Part shown: positions 33,724-42,626 of the stretch, one piece after another | How the letters are laid out: each line of letters starts with the position of its first letter | Numbering within the stretch: position 1 is the stretch's first letter | Origin: Roseovarius nanhaiticus | GTDB taxonomy: Bacteria; Pseudomonadota; Alphaproteobacteria; Rhodobacterales; Rhodobacteraceae | Direction of reading: 5' to 3' | NCBI RefSeq assembly: GCF_900156535.1 | Contig: NZ_FTNV01000001.1 | Span: 1,860,001 to 1,924,000, forward strand | Length of the DNA: 64,000 nucleotides | Position numbers and translations under genes: made by a program | The notes under the pieces: generated by a model | What the model was told of the DNA's origin: nothing | What the model saw: the letters and a program-made list of their open reading frames with translations, nothing else | Database searches by the model: none

Positions 33724-34698
33724 ATGAACTATTTCGCAATCGGGTTCGGGGCTGTCGCACTGACGACTGTTGTCGCCATCGACTATGCCAATCAGGCCAA
33801 CATCGCGGGCGCCGCGCCGGGCAGCTACCCGGCCAGCGCCTATATGCAGAGCTTTGCGGCGCGCTGGAGCGATGCTTGCGATGCGCAATCAGACGCAACG
33901 GCAGCAGCAGCGGCCTATCTGCCCCCCGCGCCCGAGGGCTGGACCCGTACCGCATGGCCGACCGAGGACGCGCCTTTGCGGGGCTGGATCTACCGGCAGG
34001 GCGATACGGCGGTTGCGCTCTGGGCCGATTACCAGACCGTTGGGAGCGATTGCGGCGCTTCGGGCGGAATCATGGCGGGGTTGGCCCACGCGGCGAAGGT
34101 CGCGGGCACGGGATGGGCCGTGATCGGCGGCACTGCGTACCGGCATCTGCCCGCCGGCAGCCATGCGGAGGAGGCAACGAGCGCGGGGCTGGACGCAGGC
34201 TATGACGCTGCCCAGACAACGATCGGCTTTGACGACATGGTGACGCTGACCGCCCTCAGCACCGCATCCGAAAGCGCGCTGCGCAGCCTTCTTGCCGCCG
34301 CTGATTACGATGGGCTTAACGGCCTGCTCAGCACGCCGCTGCCCCTGATGGGTAGTGACGCGCCGGTTATCGCGACGGCGAACGAGGCAAAGGCCGCAGA
34401 CGTGCTTCTGGCACTGCAGGCGGGCGTGCTCCTTGCGAATGGCGGCGCCGATCTGGACGCCGTCACGGCGGCGCGAATCGGAGTGCTGAAAGCCGGCTCT
34501 GCGGGGCGGGCTCAGATTGCGCTGGAAGGGTCGGTGCGCCATGGCGCTGCCAATGTAGATGCGCTGAATAACAGGGACGACACGTCCACCGATGAGCCCA
34601 CCGCCGCGCCGGAGCCGCGTTCCAAACCGCAGCGCCTGACCCTGTCGGGTGGGAAAAGCTGCCTCGAAGGCTCGGCCAGCCGTTTCTGCCGCGACTGA
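33724..34698 (+). CDS. hypothetical exported or membrane-anchored protein
   Basis: This 324-residue, alanine-rich protein has an N-terminal hydrophobic segment (residues 2-19) that could be a signal anchor. AAGAAGGA lies before the ATG. The mature region has no domain I recognise. It contains Trp/Pro-rich patches such as PAPEGWTRTAWPTEDAP and a C-terminal KSCLEGSASRFCRD with two cysteines that might pair. The gene lies between ggt and a lipoprotein gene on the same strand. Nothing in the sequence gives its function. Confidence 0.8.
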   Translation: MNYFAIGFGAVALTTVVAIDYANQANIAGAAPGSYPASAYMQSFAARWSDACDAQSDATAAAAAYLPPAPEGWTRTAWPTEDAPLRGWIYRQGDTAVALWADYQTVGSDCGASGGIMAGLAHAAKVAGTGWAVIGGTAYRHLPAGSHAEEATSAGLDAGYDAAQTTIGFDDMVTLTALSTASESALRSLLAAADYDGLNGLLSTPLPLMGSDAPVIATANEAKAADVLLALQAGVLLANGGADLDAVTAARIGVLKAGSAGRAQIALEGSVRHGAANVDALNNRDDTSTDEPTAAPEPRSKPQRLTLSGGKSCLEGSASRFCRD

Positions 34699-34769
34699 CG
34701 GCGCCACCCCTTGGCAGCGTGCCGCGCTTGGGCAAGAGTAGCCGGGTGCCACAGCAGAGGGGGCGGCCG

Positions 34770-35453
34770 GTGATCAGGCAAGGAACGGGCAGGGCGTTTT
34801 GGGCCGTGATAGCAGGTCTTCTGACGCTGACAGCGCTTGCTGCCTGCTCGCGGCCCCTCACCCCGAACGAGCGTGCTTTTGCCGCCGATATCATCGGCCC
34901 GGCGCTGGATGTGGATCGGGTACGCATCGCGCGCGGCTTCACCACCATCCCCGAGGCGCCGCAGACACCCGACATCTCCGATCTCTATCCGATCGTTGAT
35001 GAGAATACCGTCACCGGCCTTTGCACCCGCAGCGCGCCCGAGCCGCGCAGCGGCCCGCCGCCCGGCTGGGCGCTGTGGAACCGGGTGCATTTCAATCGCG
35101 AATTCTACCGTGCCGATCTGGCGCCCGGCTGGCCGAAGGCAGCGCGCTTTCCCCAGGGCCTGGTGCTGGCACACGAGCTGGTCCATGTCTGGCAATGGCA
35201 GAACCGCCGGATCACGGGCTATCGCCCCACGCGCGCCGCGCTGGAAAGCGTGCTCAACATGGATCCCTATTTCTATGTCCCGGACGAGGGCGCAACCCTG
35301 CTCGATTTCGGCTACGAGCAGCAGGCCGCGCTGCTGGAAGATTACCTTTGCCACGCTCTTTACGATCCCGCAGCGCCCCGCCGGGCCGAGCTGCGCCCGC
35401 TTCTGGCGCCTTATTTTCCGCTGGACCGGCTGGATGCGGCACTGGGTCGCTGA
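34770..35453 (+). CDS. putative zincin-like lipoprotein
   Basis: This 227-residue predicted lipoprotein starts at a GTG preceded by AGAGGGGG. An in-frame GTG at 34719 is also possible but has no ribosome-binding site. The signal ends in a lipobox (LTALAACSRP). The notable stretch is LAHELVHVWQWQNRR, an H-E-x-x-H zinc-binding pattern, with a downstream EQQAALLEDYLCHALY helix that could carry a third ligand. Metallopeptidase activity is therefore possible but not shown, and the rest has no motif I can place. It is followed by the second FAD/GcvT dehydrogenase gene. Confidence 0.78.
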   Translation: MIRQGTGRAFWAVIAGLLTLTALAACSRPLTPNERAFAADIIGPALDVDRVRIARGFTTIPEAPQTPDISDLYPIVDENTVTGLCTRSAPEPRSGPPPGWALWNRVHFNREFYRADLAPGWPKAARFPQGLVLAHELVHVWQWQNRRITGYRPTRAALESVLNMDPYFYVPDEGATLLDFGYEQQAALLEDYLCHALYDPAAPRRAELRPLLAPYFPLDRLDAALGR

Positions 35454-35561
35454 CGGACGCGGGGCCATGTCGGTTTCCGCTCTCCATAGGTCGGATGGGC
35501 CGCGCGCCACATCATGAAACTGTTAGAACCGGGGCCAGAAATGCCTTTCGGAGAGCAGCGC

Positions 35562-38072
35562 ATGAAAACCCAAGTCAAAGCCCTTGTCGTCGGCGGCGGT
35601 GCCGTTGGAACCTCGATCGCCTATCATTTGGCAAAGGCCGGTTGGGACGACGTGATGCTGCTGGAACGGGACGAGCTGACGTCCGGCTCCACATGGCACG
35701 CCGCGGGCCTTCTACCCTATTTCAACATGAGCTACGCGACGACGCATATCCACGACTACTCGATCAAGTTCTACAAGACGCTCGAGGAGGAAACCGGCCT
35801 CAACGCGGGCTTCGCCGTTGTCGGCAACCTGCGCATGGCCCAGACCGAAGAGCGGATGGACGAATACCGCCTCTACGCCTCGACCGCCGAGACCTGCGGC
35901 GTGCCTTACGAGTGGATGACCCCGGACGAGATCAAGGCGAAATGGCCGCTGATCCGTACCGATGACCTCAAAGGCGCGCTCTACCACCAGACAGACGGCT
36001 ATATTAACCCCGCGGACGTCACCATGGCGATGGCCAAGGGCGCGCGCCAGCGTGGCGTCATGATCGAGCGTAAATGGCAGGCGGACGCATTTCACTGGAA
36101 CGGCGATGCCTGGGAAGTGACGGCCACCAAGATGGTCGAGAAGGGCGGCAATCTGGTGCCCTCGGGCGAGCAGATCGTAATCAATGCCGAGCATGTCGTC
36201 ACTGCCTCCGGCAACCACGCGCAGCGCACCGCCAAGATGCTGGGCATCAAGATGCCCGCGATTCCCGTTGAGCACCAGTTCATCGTGATGGACCAGGATC
36301 CCGCACTGGTCGAGTTCCGCAAGCAGCCCGGCAATGTCGAGCACCCCGTCATCCGCGACGCCGACGCGCAGTCCTATGTGCGCGAAGAGCGCGGCGGCTG
36401 GATCCTGGGTGTCTACGAGCCCGGCGCGCCCGCGCGGTTCGAGCATGGCGTGCCTGACAGCTTCCGCGCCGACCTCTTCCAGCTGGATCTCGACCGGATC
36501 GAGGACCAGTACATGGCGATGAACCACCGCATTCCCTCCTGCGAGGAATGCGGCCTGAAGGACGACTTCAACGGACCCATCTGCTATACGCCCGATGGCA
36601 ACCCGCTGGTCGGCCCGGCCCCGGGTCTGCACAATATGTGGCTGGCCGAGGGTTTCAGCTTCGGCATCACGGCGGCGGGCGGCACGGGCTACTACCTCGC
36701 TCAGATGATGGTGGATGGCGAGGCCGAGATCGACATGGCCAGCCTCGATCCCAAGCGCTATTCGTCGAACTGGATGACCACCGAATTCGCCGCGCGCAAG
36801 AACGAAGAGGCGTATGAGCATGTCTATATCCTACACCACCCGGATGAGGAGCGCCCCGCCTGCCGCCCCCTGCGCACGGCGCCCGCCTACGACCGCCAGA
36901 AGGCGCGCGGCGCGCAATTCGGCTTCGTCAACGGCTGGGAGCGGCCCAACTACTACGGCCCGCTGGACGCGCCCGAGAATTTCGACCACGACGCCCGCAG
37001 TTTCCGCCGCGGCGGCTGGTGGCAGCACGCGGTGGATGAGGCAAAGGCCATCCGCGAGGGCGTCGGCCTGATCGACGCGACGGCGTTCTCCAAGCATGTC
37101 GTCAAAGGACCGGGCGCGACCCAGTTCCTCGATTGGTTCACCTGCAACAAGCTGCCGAAAGTGGGCCGGATCAACCTGACCTACGCGCTGACCGCGCATG
37201 GCACGACGCGCACGGAATACACCATCGTGCGCACCGGCGAGAATGCCTATTACCTCGTCTCCGCCGGCGCATGGACGGAATATGACGCCGATTTCCTGCG
37301 CAAGGCCGCCGAGGAAAAGATGGAGGAGTTCGGCTATATCGAGATCCAGGACGTGACCAGCCAATGGGGCGTCTTTGCCATCGCGGGCCCCAAATCGCGC
37401 GACGTTCTCAAGGATGTCATCATCGACGCCGATCCCGCAACGGCGCTCTCGAACAAGCGCTTTCCGTGGCTCTCGGCCCGCCAGATCGAGCTGGGCATGT
37501 GCCCCGTCAACGCCATCCGCGTCGCTTACACGGGCGAGCTGGGCTGGGAGCTGCATCACCCGATTGAAATGCAGAACTACCTCTTTGATCTGCTCGAGAA
37601 GGCGGGCGAGGCGCACGGGATGAAACTGGTCGGCGCGCGCGCGCAGAACTGGCTGCGGCAGGAAAAAAGCTACCGCGCCTTCGGCAATGAGCTGGGCCGC
37701 GATGCGACCCCGCTTGAGGCCGATTTGCCGCGCTTTGTAGATCTGGAGAAGGATTTCCACGGCAAGGACGCGATGGTGAAGACGGGCGTGCGCGCCAAAT
37801 GCGCGACCTTCCTCATCGACGGGCCGGACGACGCCGACCCCTGGGGCCGCGAAGTGCTCTACACCGAGGGCGGCGAGCGCGTCGGGCGCCTGACGTCGGG
37901 CGGTTATTCGGTCGCCTTCGGCAAGAGTATCGGCATGGGCTACGTCAAGCCGGAGCTGGTCGTGCCGGGCACGGTCCTCAAGGTCAAGATCATGGACAAG
38001 CTCTGGGACGCGACCGTGACCGAAGACAGTCCCTATGACCCCAAGAACGAGGTCATCCGTAAGGATGGCTGA
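35562..38072 (+). CDS. FAD-dependent dehydrogenase with GcvT domain (dimethylglycine/sarcosine dehydrogenase-like), second copy
   Basis: This 836-residue enzyme has the same architecture as the one at 13342-15780 but clearly different sequence. The FAD domain has VVGGGAVGTSIAYHL and GSTWHAAGLLPYF (His46, the expected covalent FAD site). The folate-binding GcvT half starts near LIDATAFSKHVVKGPGA and includes YTGELGWELHHP and RQEKSYRAFGNELG. GGAGAG before the ATG sets the start; the longer upstream frame is not needed. It is not linked to a transporter here. It probably demethylates a different N-methyl compound, with the methyl going to tetrahydrofolate. Confidence 0.9.
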   Translation: MKTQVKALVVGGGAVGTSIAYHLAKAGWDDVMLLERDELTSGSTWHAAGLLPYFNMSYATTHIHDYSIKFYKTLEEETGLNAGFAVVGNLRMAQTEERMDEYRLYASTAETCGVPYEWMTPDEIKAKWPLIRTDDLKGALYHQTDGYINPADVTMAMAKGARQRGVMIERKWQADAFHWNGDAWEVTATKMVEKGGNLVPSGEQIVINAEHVVTASGNHAQRTAKMLGIKMPAIPVEHQFIVMDQDPALVEFRKQPGNVEHPVIRDADAQSYVREERGGWILGVYEPGAPARFEHGVPDSFRADLFQLDLDRIEDQYMAMNHRIPSCEECGLKDDFNGPICYTPDGNPLVGPAPGLHNMWLAEGFSFGITAAGGTGYYLAQMMVDGEAEIDMASLDPKRYSSNWMTTEFAARKNEEAYEHVYILHHPDEERPACRPLRTAPAYDRQKARGAQFGFVNGWERPNYYGPLDAPENFDHDARSFRRGGWWQHAVDEAKAIREGVGLIDATAFSKHVVKGPGATQFLDWFTCNKLPKVGRINLTYALTAHGTTRTEYTIVRTGENAYYLVSAGAWTEYDADFLRKAAEEKMEEFGYIEIQDVTSQWGVFAIAGPKSRDVLKDVIIDADPATALSNKRFPWLSARQIELGMCPVNAIRVAYTGELGWELHHPIEMQNYLFDLLEKAGEAHGMKLVGARAQNWLRQEKSYRAFGNELGRDATPLEADLPRFVDLEKDFHGKDAMVKTGVRAKCATFLIDGPDDADPWGREVLYTEGGERVGRLTSGGYSVAFGKSIGMGYVKPELVVPGTVLKVKIMDKLWDATVTEDSPYDPKNEVIRKDG

Positions 38073-38901
38073 GGGCAGAGGGCGGGTTTCCGCCCTTATC
38101 CTGCTCCTGATCGCCGCGCTGTCCTTCGGCGCGGCGATCTTCCATGACAAAAACCCGCTGGCGGAAGAGGCTGGCGCGTATGCCGAATCCATCGCCAAGG
38201 TCAGCGCCGCGACCTACGTCACACTGCGGACGCTGAACGCCCTGCTTTCGACGGCTCAGGAGGTGGAAGTCGGCGCATCGGTTGGCGTGTCGGGCAATTT
38301 CCAGCCCGGCAAGATCCTCGAGCCGATTGACGACACGATCGAGCGTATCGCGGCGACGGTTTTCTCCATCATGCTCGTGTCTGGCCTCTTGGCGGTGGCC
38401 ATGGGGCCGGTCGGCGCCGTGGGCGGGGCGATGATTGCGGCAGCCTGCCTTTTACTGCTGATTGGCCGCCAAAATCACTTGCGGTCTGGCGCGCGTAAAT
38501 TGGGTTTTATGGGCGCTGTCCTCACGCTGGGTCTTCCGATTTGTCTGATCGCGTCCGATTGGCTGGCGGGCCCGCTGACGGGATCGGTTCTAATCCGTCA
38601 TCAGGCGGTCATTGACGACATTGTTGCCGAAGTGCCAGGTGCTGACCCGGCGCCGCTCGAAAGCGCACCCGAGCAAACCGGGATATTGGGAGGCGTGCTG
38701 GATCGATTCAGCACCGGGTTAGACTATGTCGCGAGCGGGCAGCAGGTGCTGGCTCAGGCGGGCAGTATCGTCACGAATGCCGACAAGATCATTGGCAGCT
38801 ATCTGTCAATTCTGGCCGTGCTGCTATTCCGGACCTTTTTGCTGCCGGCGCTTCTGCTGGTCGCCGGCTGGCTGATCGTGAAGGGTTACATCCGGGACTG
38901 A
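38065..38901 (+). CDS. hypothetical multi-pass membrane protein
   Basis: This is a 278-residue protein with about five hydrophobic segments: one near the N-terminus (VSALILLLIAALSFGAAIF), three in the middle (including GAVGGAMIAAACLLLLIG and LGFMGAVLTLGLPICLIA) and one at the end (LLPALLLVAGWLIVKGYI). A soluble loop of about 80 residues lies before the last segments. The ATG overlaps the end of the FAD/GcvT gene by a few bases, implying coupled translation. I recognise no family. Confidence 0.8.
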   Translation: MAEGRGRVSALILLLIAALSFGAAIFHDKNPLAEEAGAYAESIAKVSAATYVTLRTLNALLSTAQEVEVGASVGVSGNFQPGKILEPIDDTIERIAATVFSIMLVSGLLAVAMGPVGAVGGAMIAAACLLLLIGRQNHLRSGARKLGFMGAVLTLGLPICLIASDWLAGPLTGSVLIRHQAVIDDIVAEVPGADPAPLESAPEQTGILGGVLDRFSTGLDYVASGQQVLAQAGSIVTNADKIIGSYLSILAVLLFRTFLLPALLLVAGWLIVKGYIRD

Positions 38902-39020
38902 GCGCACCCCCTCGCAGCGATCGCAGTCAGCGCCGCTGCGCGTTTCCTCATGAAAAATTGCCTTGCCCAACATGTCGCACTAGTTCTCTTCACACTGATG
39001 TGAAAGCGAAAGGATATTTC

Positions 39021-39524
39021 ATGAAGCGCCGCTCAATTATCAAATCATTCGCCGCCGCTGGCATGCTTGCTGCCGTGGGCGCCTGCGCCCAGATGGACGA
39101 TGGCGATGATATCGTCGATATCGCATCGTCGAACCCCGATTTTTCGACGCTGACAGCCGCAATTGGTGCCGCAGGTCTGACGGACACGCTGCGCGGGCCG
39201 GGCCCGTTCACCGTGTTTGCGCCGACCAACGCAGCCTTCGATGCGCTGCCTGCCGGGACGCTCGACATGCTGCTCATGCCCGAAAACAAGGACAAGCTGG
39301 CGTCGATCCTGACCTATCACGTCGTTCCCGGCGCAGTTACGTCTGACCAGATCCTTGGCAAGCGCATGAATGTGGCGACTGTGCAGGGTGACACGGTGCG
39401 GGTCGATGGCACAGGCGGCAAGTACGGTGCGGCCGTGCGTGTCAACGATGCCAATGTGACAAACGCGGACATCATGGCGACGAATGGCGTCATTCATGTG
39501 ATCGACAAGGTGCTGTTGCCCTAA
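39021..39524 (+). CDS. fasciclin (FAS1) domain lipoprotein
   Basis: This 167-residue protein has a lipoprotein signal (MKRRSIIKSFAAAGMLAAVG then AC) and one FAS1 domain with [32 protein letters not shown] and [21 protein letters not shown] lies before the ATG. It is clearly paralogous to the secreted fasciclin at 790-1266, sharing for example the ENKDKL[13 protein letters not shown] block, but is membrane-anchored. A strong terminator follows, so it is probably a single-gene transcript. Confidence 0.9.
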   Translation: MKRRSIIKSFAAAGMLAAVGACAQMDDGDDIVDIASSNPDFSTLTAAIGAAGLTDTLRGPGPFTVFAPTNAAFDALPAGTLDMLLMPENKDKLASILTYHVVPGAVTSDQILGKRMNVATVQGDTVRVDGTGGKYGAAVRVNDANVTNADIMATNGVIHVIDKVLLP

Positions 39525-39547
39525 GCAACCTGATCTCTGAAACGGTA

Positions 39548-39581
39548 AAGCCCGGTGGTCGCAGGACCGCCGGGCTTTTTT
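39548..39581 (+). terminator. rho-independent terminator after fasciclin lipoprotein gene
   Basis: A stem of AAGCCCGGTGGTC against GACCGCCGGGCTT (one mismatch, loop GCAG) runs straight into a T tract. On the opposite strand it also lies downstream of the molybdenum hydroxylase operon and has an A/T-rich flank, so it may serve both directions. Confidence 0.85.
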
Positions 39582-39612
39582 GTCTTGTCGGGACGGCTGC
39601 TAGGGGCGCTCT

Positions 39613-39858
39613 TCAGCCGCCTTTCATATAAGGCATCAGCACCACTTCGCTGTCCGGCTTCACTTCCGTGAACCATGAATTGCGATAGACCAGCCCATCG
39701 ACCGCAAGGCTCACCCCGCGGTCAATCTGCGGCTTGAGCGCCGGGTGTTTGGCGGCCAGAGCGTCCAGCAACTCCTTGAAATTGCTGGCCTCCACTTCGA
39801 CCACCTCTTGCCCCTCCGCCAGGTCGCGGAGCGAGCCCCAGAGTTTCACCTGAACCAT
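39613..39858 (-). CDS. MoaD/ThiS-family small protein in molybdenum hydroxylase operon
   Basis: This 81-residue beta-grasp protein ends in MPYMKGG. The C-terminal Gly-Gly is the thiocarboxylate-forming tail of MoaD and ThiS sulfur carriers. The N-terminal MVQVKLWGSLRDLAEGQEVV and the SLAVDGLVYRN segment fit the MoaD fold. It starts two bases after the stop of the large subunit gene, so it is the fourth gene of the hydroxylase operon. No MoaE is beside it, which suggests a dedicated role (sulfur supply for the cofactor or assembly) rather than general molybdopterin synthesis. That role is an inference. Confidence 0.82.
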   Translation of the reverse strand: MVQVKLWGSLRDLAEGQEVVEVEASNFKELLDALAAKHPALKPQIDRGVSLAVDGLVYRNSWFTEVKPDSEVVLMPYMKGG

Positions 39859-39860
39859 GC

Positions 39861-42104
39861 TCAGCCCTTGGCCATGATCGCCTTGAGGATCTTGGGCGGC
39901 GACATGGGCAGCGACGTGAGCCGGATCCCGACGGCCCGGCTGACAGCGTTCGAAAGCGCGGCAAGGGGCGGCACGATGGGCGTCTCGCCCACGCCGCGCA
40001 CGCCGTAGGGGTGGCCGGGGTTGGGAATTTCCAGGATCACCGTGTCGATATTGGGCAGGTCCGACGCGACGGGAATGCGGTAGTCGAGGAAGCCCGCGTT
40101 TTGCAGGCGGCCATCCTCGCCGTAGATGTATTCCTCGTTCAGCGCCCAGCCGATGCCTTGAGCGGCGCCGCCCTGCATCTGGCCCTCGACATAGTCCGGA
40201 TGCACGGCCTTGCCCGCATCCTGGAAGACGGTGTAGCGCAGCACTTCGGTCGCGCCGGTCTCGGGATCCACCTCGACATCGGCCAGATGCACGCCAAAGC
40301 TGACGCCCGCGCCCTCGGCATTGACCTCGTGATGGCCCGCGATGGGCCCGCCGGTCTCGGATGAAATCGCGGCGATCTCGGCCAGTGTCATCGGCTCGAA
40401 ATTTCCCGCATTCGGCCCCGAGGGTTTGGCAGCGCCATCCTCCCAGATAACAGCGTCTTCGTCGATGCCCCAGATCTTGGCAGCGCGCCCGCACATTACC
40501 TGGATGGCGGCGCGGGCGGCCTTGATCGTGGCAAGGCCGACTGCAAAGGTCACGCGGCTGCCATCGGTCACGTCATTCTGGCCCAGTGCGCTGGTATCGC
40601 TGATCGTGGTGCGCACCTTTTCATAGGGCACGCCCAGTTCCTCGGCGGCCATCATGCTGATCGACGCGCGGCTGCCGCCGATATCGGGGTTGCCCTCGGC
40701 GACGCTGACCGTGCCATCGGCATTGATCGCCAGCGAGACCGAGGTATTGCCTCCGAAGTTGAACCAGAACCCGCAGGAAAGGCCGCGGCCCTGATTTTCA
40801 CCCAAAGGCGCGTGGTAGTGATCATGCTCCTTGGCCGCCTCCAGCGTGGCCTTGAGGCCGATCTGGTCGAAGGTCACGCCGTAGGACGCCTTGGTGCCCG
40901 CATCAGCGGCGTTCATCAGCCGCACATCCAGCGGGTCAAGATCCAGCTTCTGGCACAGCTCGTCCACGACGCTTTCGACCGCGTAGATCGCCATGGGCGC
41001 GCCCGGCGCGCGATAGGCGGCCTGGCGGGGGCGGTTGGTCATCGCGTTCCAGCCCTCGGTGCGCACGGCGTCGAGGTCATAGGCCGCAAAGGCGCTTTGC
41101 GCGCCCATATCGACCGTGTCGCAGGGAAACGCGCCGCCCTGATAGCGCAGCTTGGCGTCGGCGGCGGTGATGCGCCCCTCCTTGGTCATGCCGATGCGGA
41201 CGTCGATCGACGAGGACACGGTGGGACCGGTGGCGCGGAAGACGTCGACGCGGCTCATCACGATCTTGACGGGCCGCCCACATTTGCGGCTGAGCGCCAG
41301 CGCGACAGGCTCGATAAAGACAGTGGTCTTGCCGCCAAAACCGCCGCCGATCTCGGATGCGGTGACTTTCAGCTGGCTGCCCTCCATGCCCATGATGGCC
41401 GAGCAAAGATCGCGCACGAAATACTGGCCTTGCGTGGTGCACCAGAGGTCCGCCTTACCGTCATTGCCGTAGGAGGCAAGGCAGGCATGCGGCTCGATAT
41501 AGCCCTGATGCGTCGCGGCGGTGGTAAAGCTGCGCTCGACGATGGTGTCGGCCTTGGCAAAGCCGGCCTCCAGATCGCCATGCCCGAATTCGCAGTAATG
41601 GGTCACGTTCGGCCCGGCGCCTGCGGGCACGCTTTCGTCCGCGCGGCCCTCCTGGACCACGGGCGCGTCCGGCTTCATCGCCTTGTCCACGTCGGTGACA
41701 TGGGGCAGGGGCGTGTAATCTACCTTGATCAGTTTCAGCGCGGCCTTGGCCGTGGCCATATCCTTCGCCGCGACCGCGGCGACGGGGTGCCCGTCATAGA
41801 GCACCTTGCCCCGCGCGAGGCAGTTGTCCTGCACATCGCGCAGCCCGTCATCCTCGGGCACGCCCCAATCGGCGGAGGTCACGACGGCCTTGACGCCGGG
41901 CAGGGCCAGCGCCTCGCTCGCGTCGATGCTGTTGATCAGCGCATGGGCGTGCGGGCTGCGCAGGATCAGGCCCACCTGCATCCCCGGCACGTTGAAATCC
42001 GCGCCGTAAAGCGCGCGGCCGGTGACCTTGTCGACGCCATCGGGGCGGGCGACCCGCGTACCGACAACCTTGAAATCAGCCTTGGTGGAGGATTGGAAGT
42101 TCAT
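39861..42104 (-). CDS. xanthine dehydrogenase-family molybdopterin-binding subunit
   Basis: This 747-residue large subunit of a molybdenum hydroxylase hydroxylates or oxidises a small substrate at the Mo-pterin site. Motifs include GKVLYDGHPVAAVAA, ASEIGGGFGGKT (cofactor contact), AYRAPGAPMA (active-site loop) and the catalytic Glu in YGVRGVGETPIVPP. The loop is AYRAPGAP rather than the AYRCSFR of form I carbon monoxide dehydrogenase, so CO is not the expected substrate. It overlaps nothing but lies one base from the 2Fe-2S gene. The substrate is unknown. Confidence 0.92.
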   Translation of the reverse strand: MNFQSSTKADFKVVGTRVARPDGVDKVTGRALYGADFNVPGMQVGLILRSPHAHALINSIDASEALALPGVKAVVTSADWGVPEDDGLRDVQDNCLARGKVLYDGHPVAAVAAKDMATAKAALKLIKVDYTPLPHVTDVDKAMKPDAPVVQEGRADESVPAGAGPNVTHYCEFGHGDLEAGFAKADTIVERSFTTAATHQGYIEPHACLASYGNDGKADLWCTTQGQYFVRDLCSAIMGMEGSQLKVTASEIGGGFGGKTTVFIEPVALALSRKCGRPVKIVMSRVDVFRATGPTVSSSIDVRIGMTKEGRITAADAKLRYQGGAFPCDTVDMGAQSAFAAYDLDAVRTEGWNAMTNRPRQAAYRAPGAPMAIYAVESVVDELCQKLDLDPLDVRLMNAADAGTKASYGVTFDQIGLKATLEAAKEHDHYHAPLGENQGRGLSCGFWFNFGGNTSVSLAINADGTVSVAEGNPDIGGSRASISMMAAEELGVPYEKVRTTISDTSALGQNDVTDGSRVTFAVGLATIKAARAAIQVMCGRAAKIWGIDEDAVIWEDGAAKPSGPNAGNFEPMTLAEIAAISSETGGPIAGHHEVNAEGAGVSFGVHLADVEVDPETGATEVLRYTVFQDAGKAVHPDYVEGQMQGGAAQGIGWALNEEYIYGEDGRLQNAGFLDYRIPVASDLPNIDTVILEIPNPGHPYGVRGVGETPIVPPLAALSNAVSRAVGIRLTSLPMSPPKILKAIMAKG

Positions 42105-42105
42105 G

Positions 42106-42582
42106 TCATGCGCCTCTCATGTCGGCGGCTGCGATCTGAACAGCCTTGATGATCTTGTCATAGCCGGTGCAGCGGCAGAGATTGCCGGCCAGCCAATAGC
42201 GGATTTCGGTATCGGTGGGGTCCGGGTTGCGCTCCAAGAGGTTCTTGGCCGCAACCAGAATGCCCGGCGTGCAGATCCCGCATTGCAGCGCCGCGTGGTC
42301 GATAAACGCTTGTTGCAGCGGGTGCAGGCCCTCGCCGATGGCCATGCCCTCGACGGTTTTGATCTGCGCACCCTCGGCCTCGGCGCCCAGCACGAGGCAG
42401 GCGCAGACCAGCCGCCCGTCCATCTCAACGGTGCAAGCGCCGCAATCGCCGGTGCCGCAGCCTTCCTTGGCACCGCTCAGGCCCAGGCGGTTGCGCAGGC
42501 TATCGAGCAGCGTCTCTTCGGGGGCGCAGACGAATTCGGCCTCGTCGCCGTTAATCGTGGTGGATACGTGGATGTTCTTCAT
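42106..42582 (-). CDS. xanthine dehydrogenase-family 2Fe-2S subunit
   Basis: This 158-residue electron-transfer subunit binds two [2Fe-2S] clusters. The plant-ferredoxin-type cluster is held by EGCGTGDCGACTV and the Cys of GRLVCAC. The second is held by LQCGICTPG and GNLCRCTGYDKI. I chose the start MKNIHVSTTING because GGGAGAG precedes it; the longer upstream frame overlaps the FAD-subunit end and is not coding. It passes electrons from the Mo site to the FAD subunit. Confidence 0.94.
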   Translation of the reverse strand: MKNIHVSTTINGDEAEFVCAPEETLLDSLRNRLGLSGAKEGCGTGDCGACTVEMDGRLVCACLVLGAEAEGAQIKTVEGMAIGEGLHPLQQAFIDHAALQCGICTPGILVAAKNLLERNPDPTDTEIRYWLAGNLCRCTGYDKIIKAVQIAAADMRGA

Positions 42583-42626
42583 GTCGGTCTCTCCCGGCCC
42601 GGATGGGCCTCGAATTTCAAGGGGCC

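Noticed and set aside
39861-42104. Aerobic carbon monoxide dehydrogenase
   Set aside because: The active-site loop is AYRAPGAP, not the form I AYRCSFR, and no other CO-oxidation genes are nearby.
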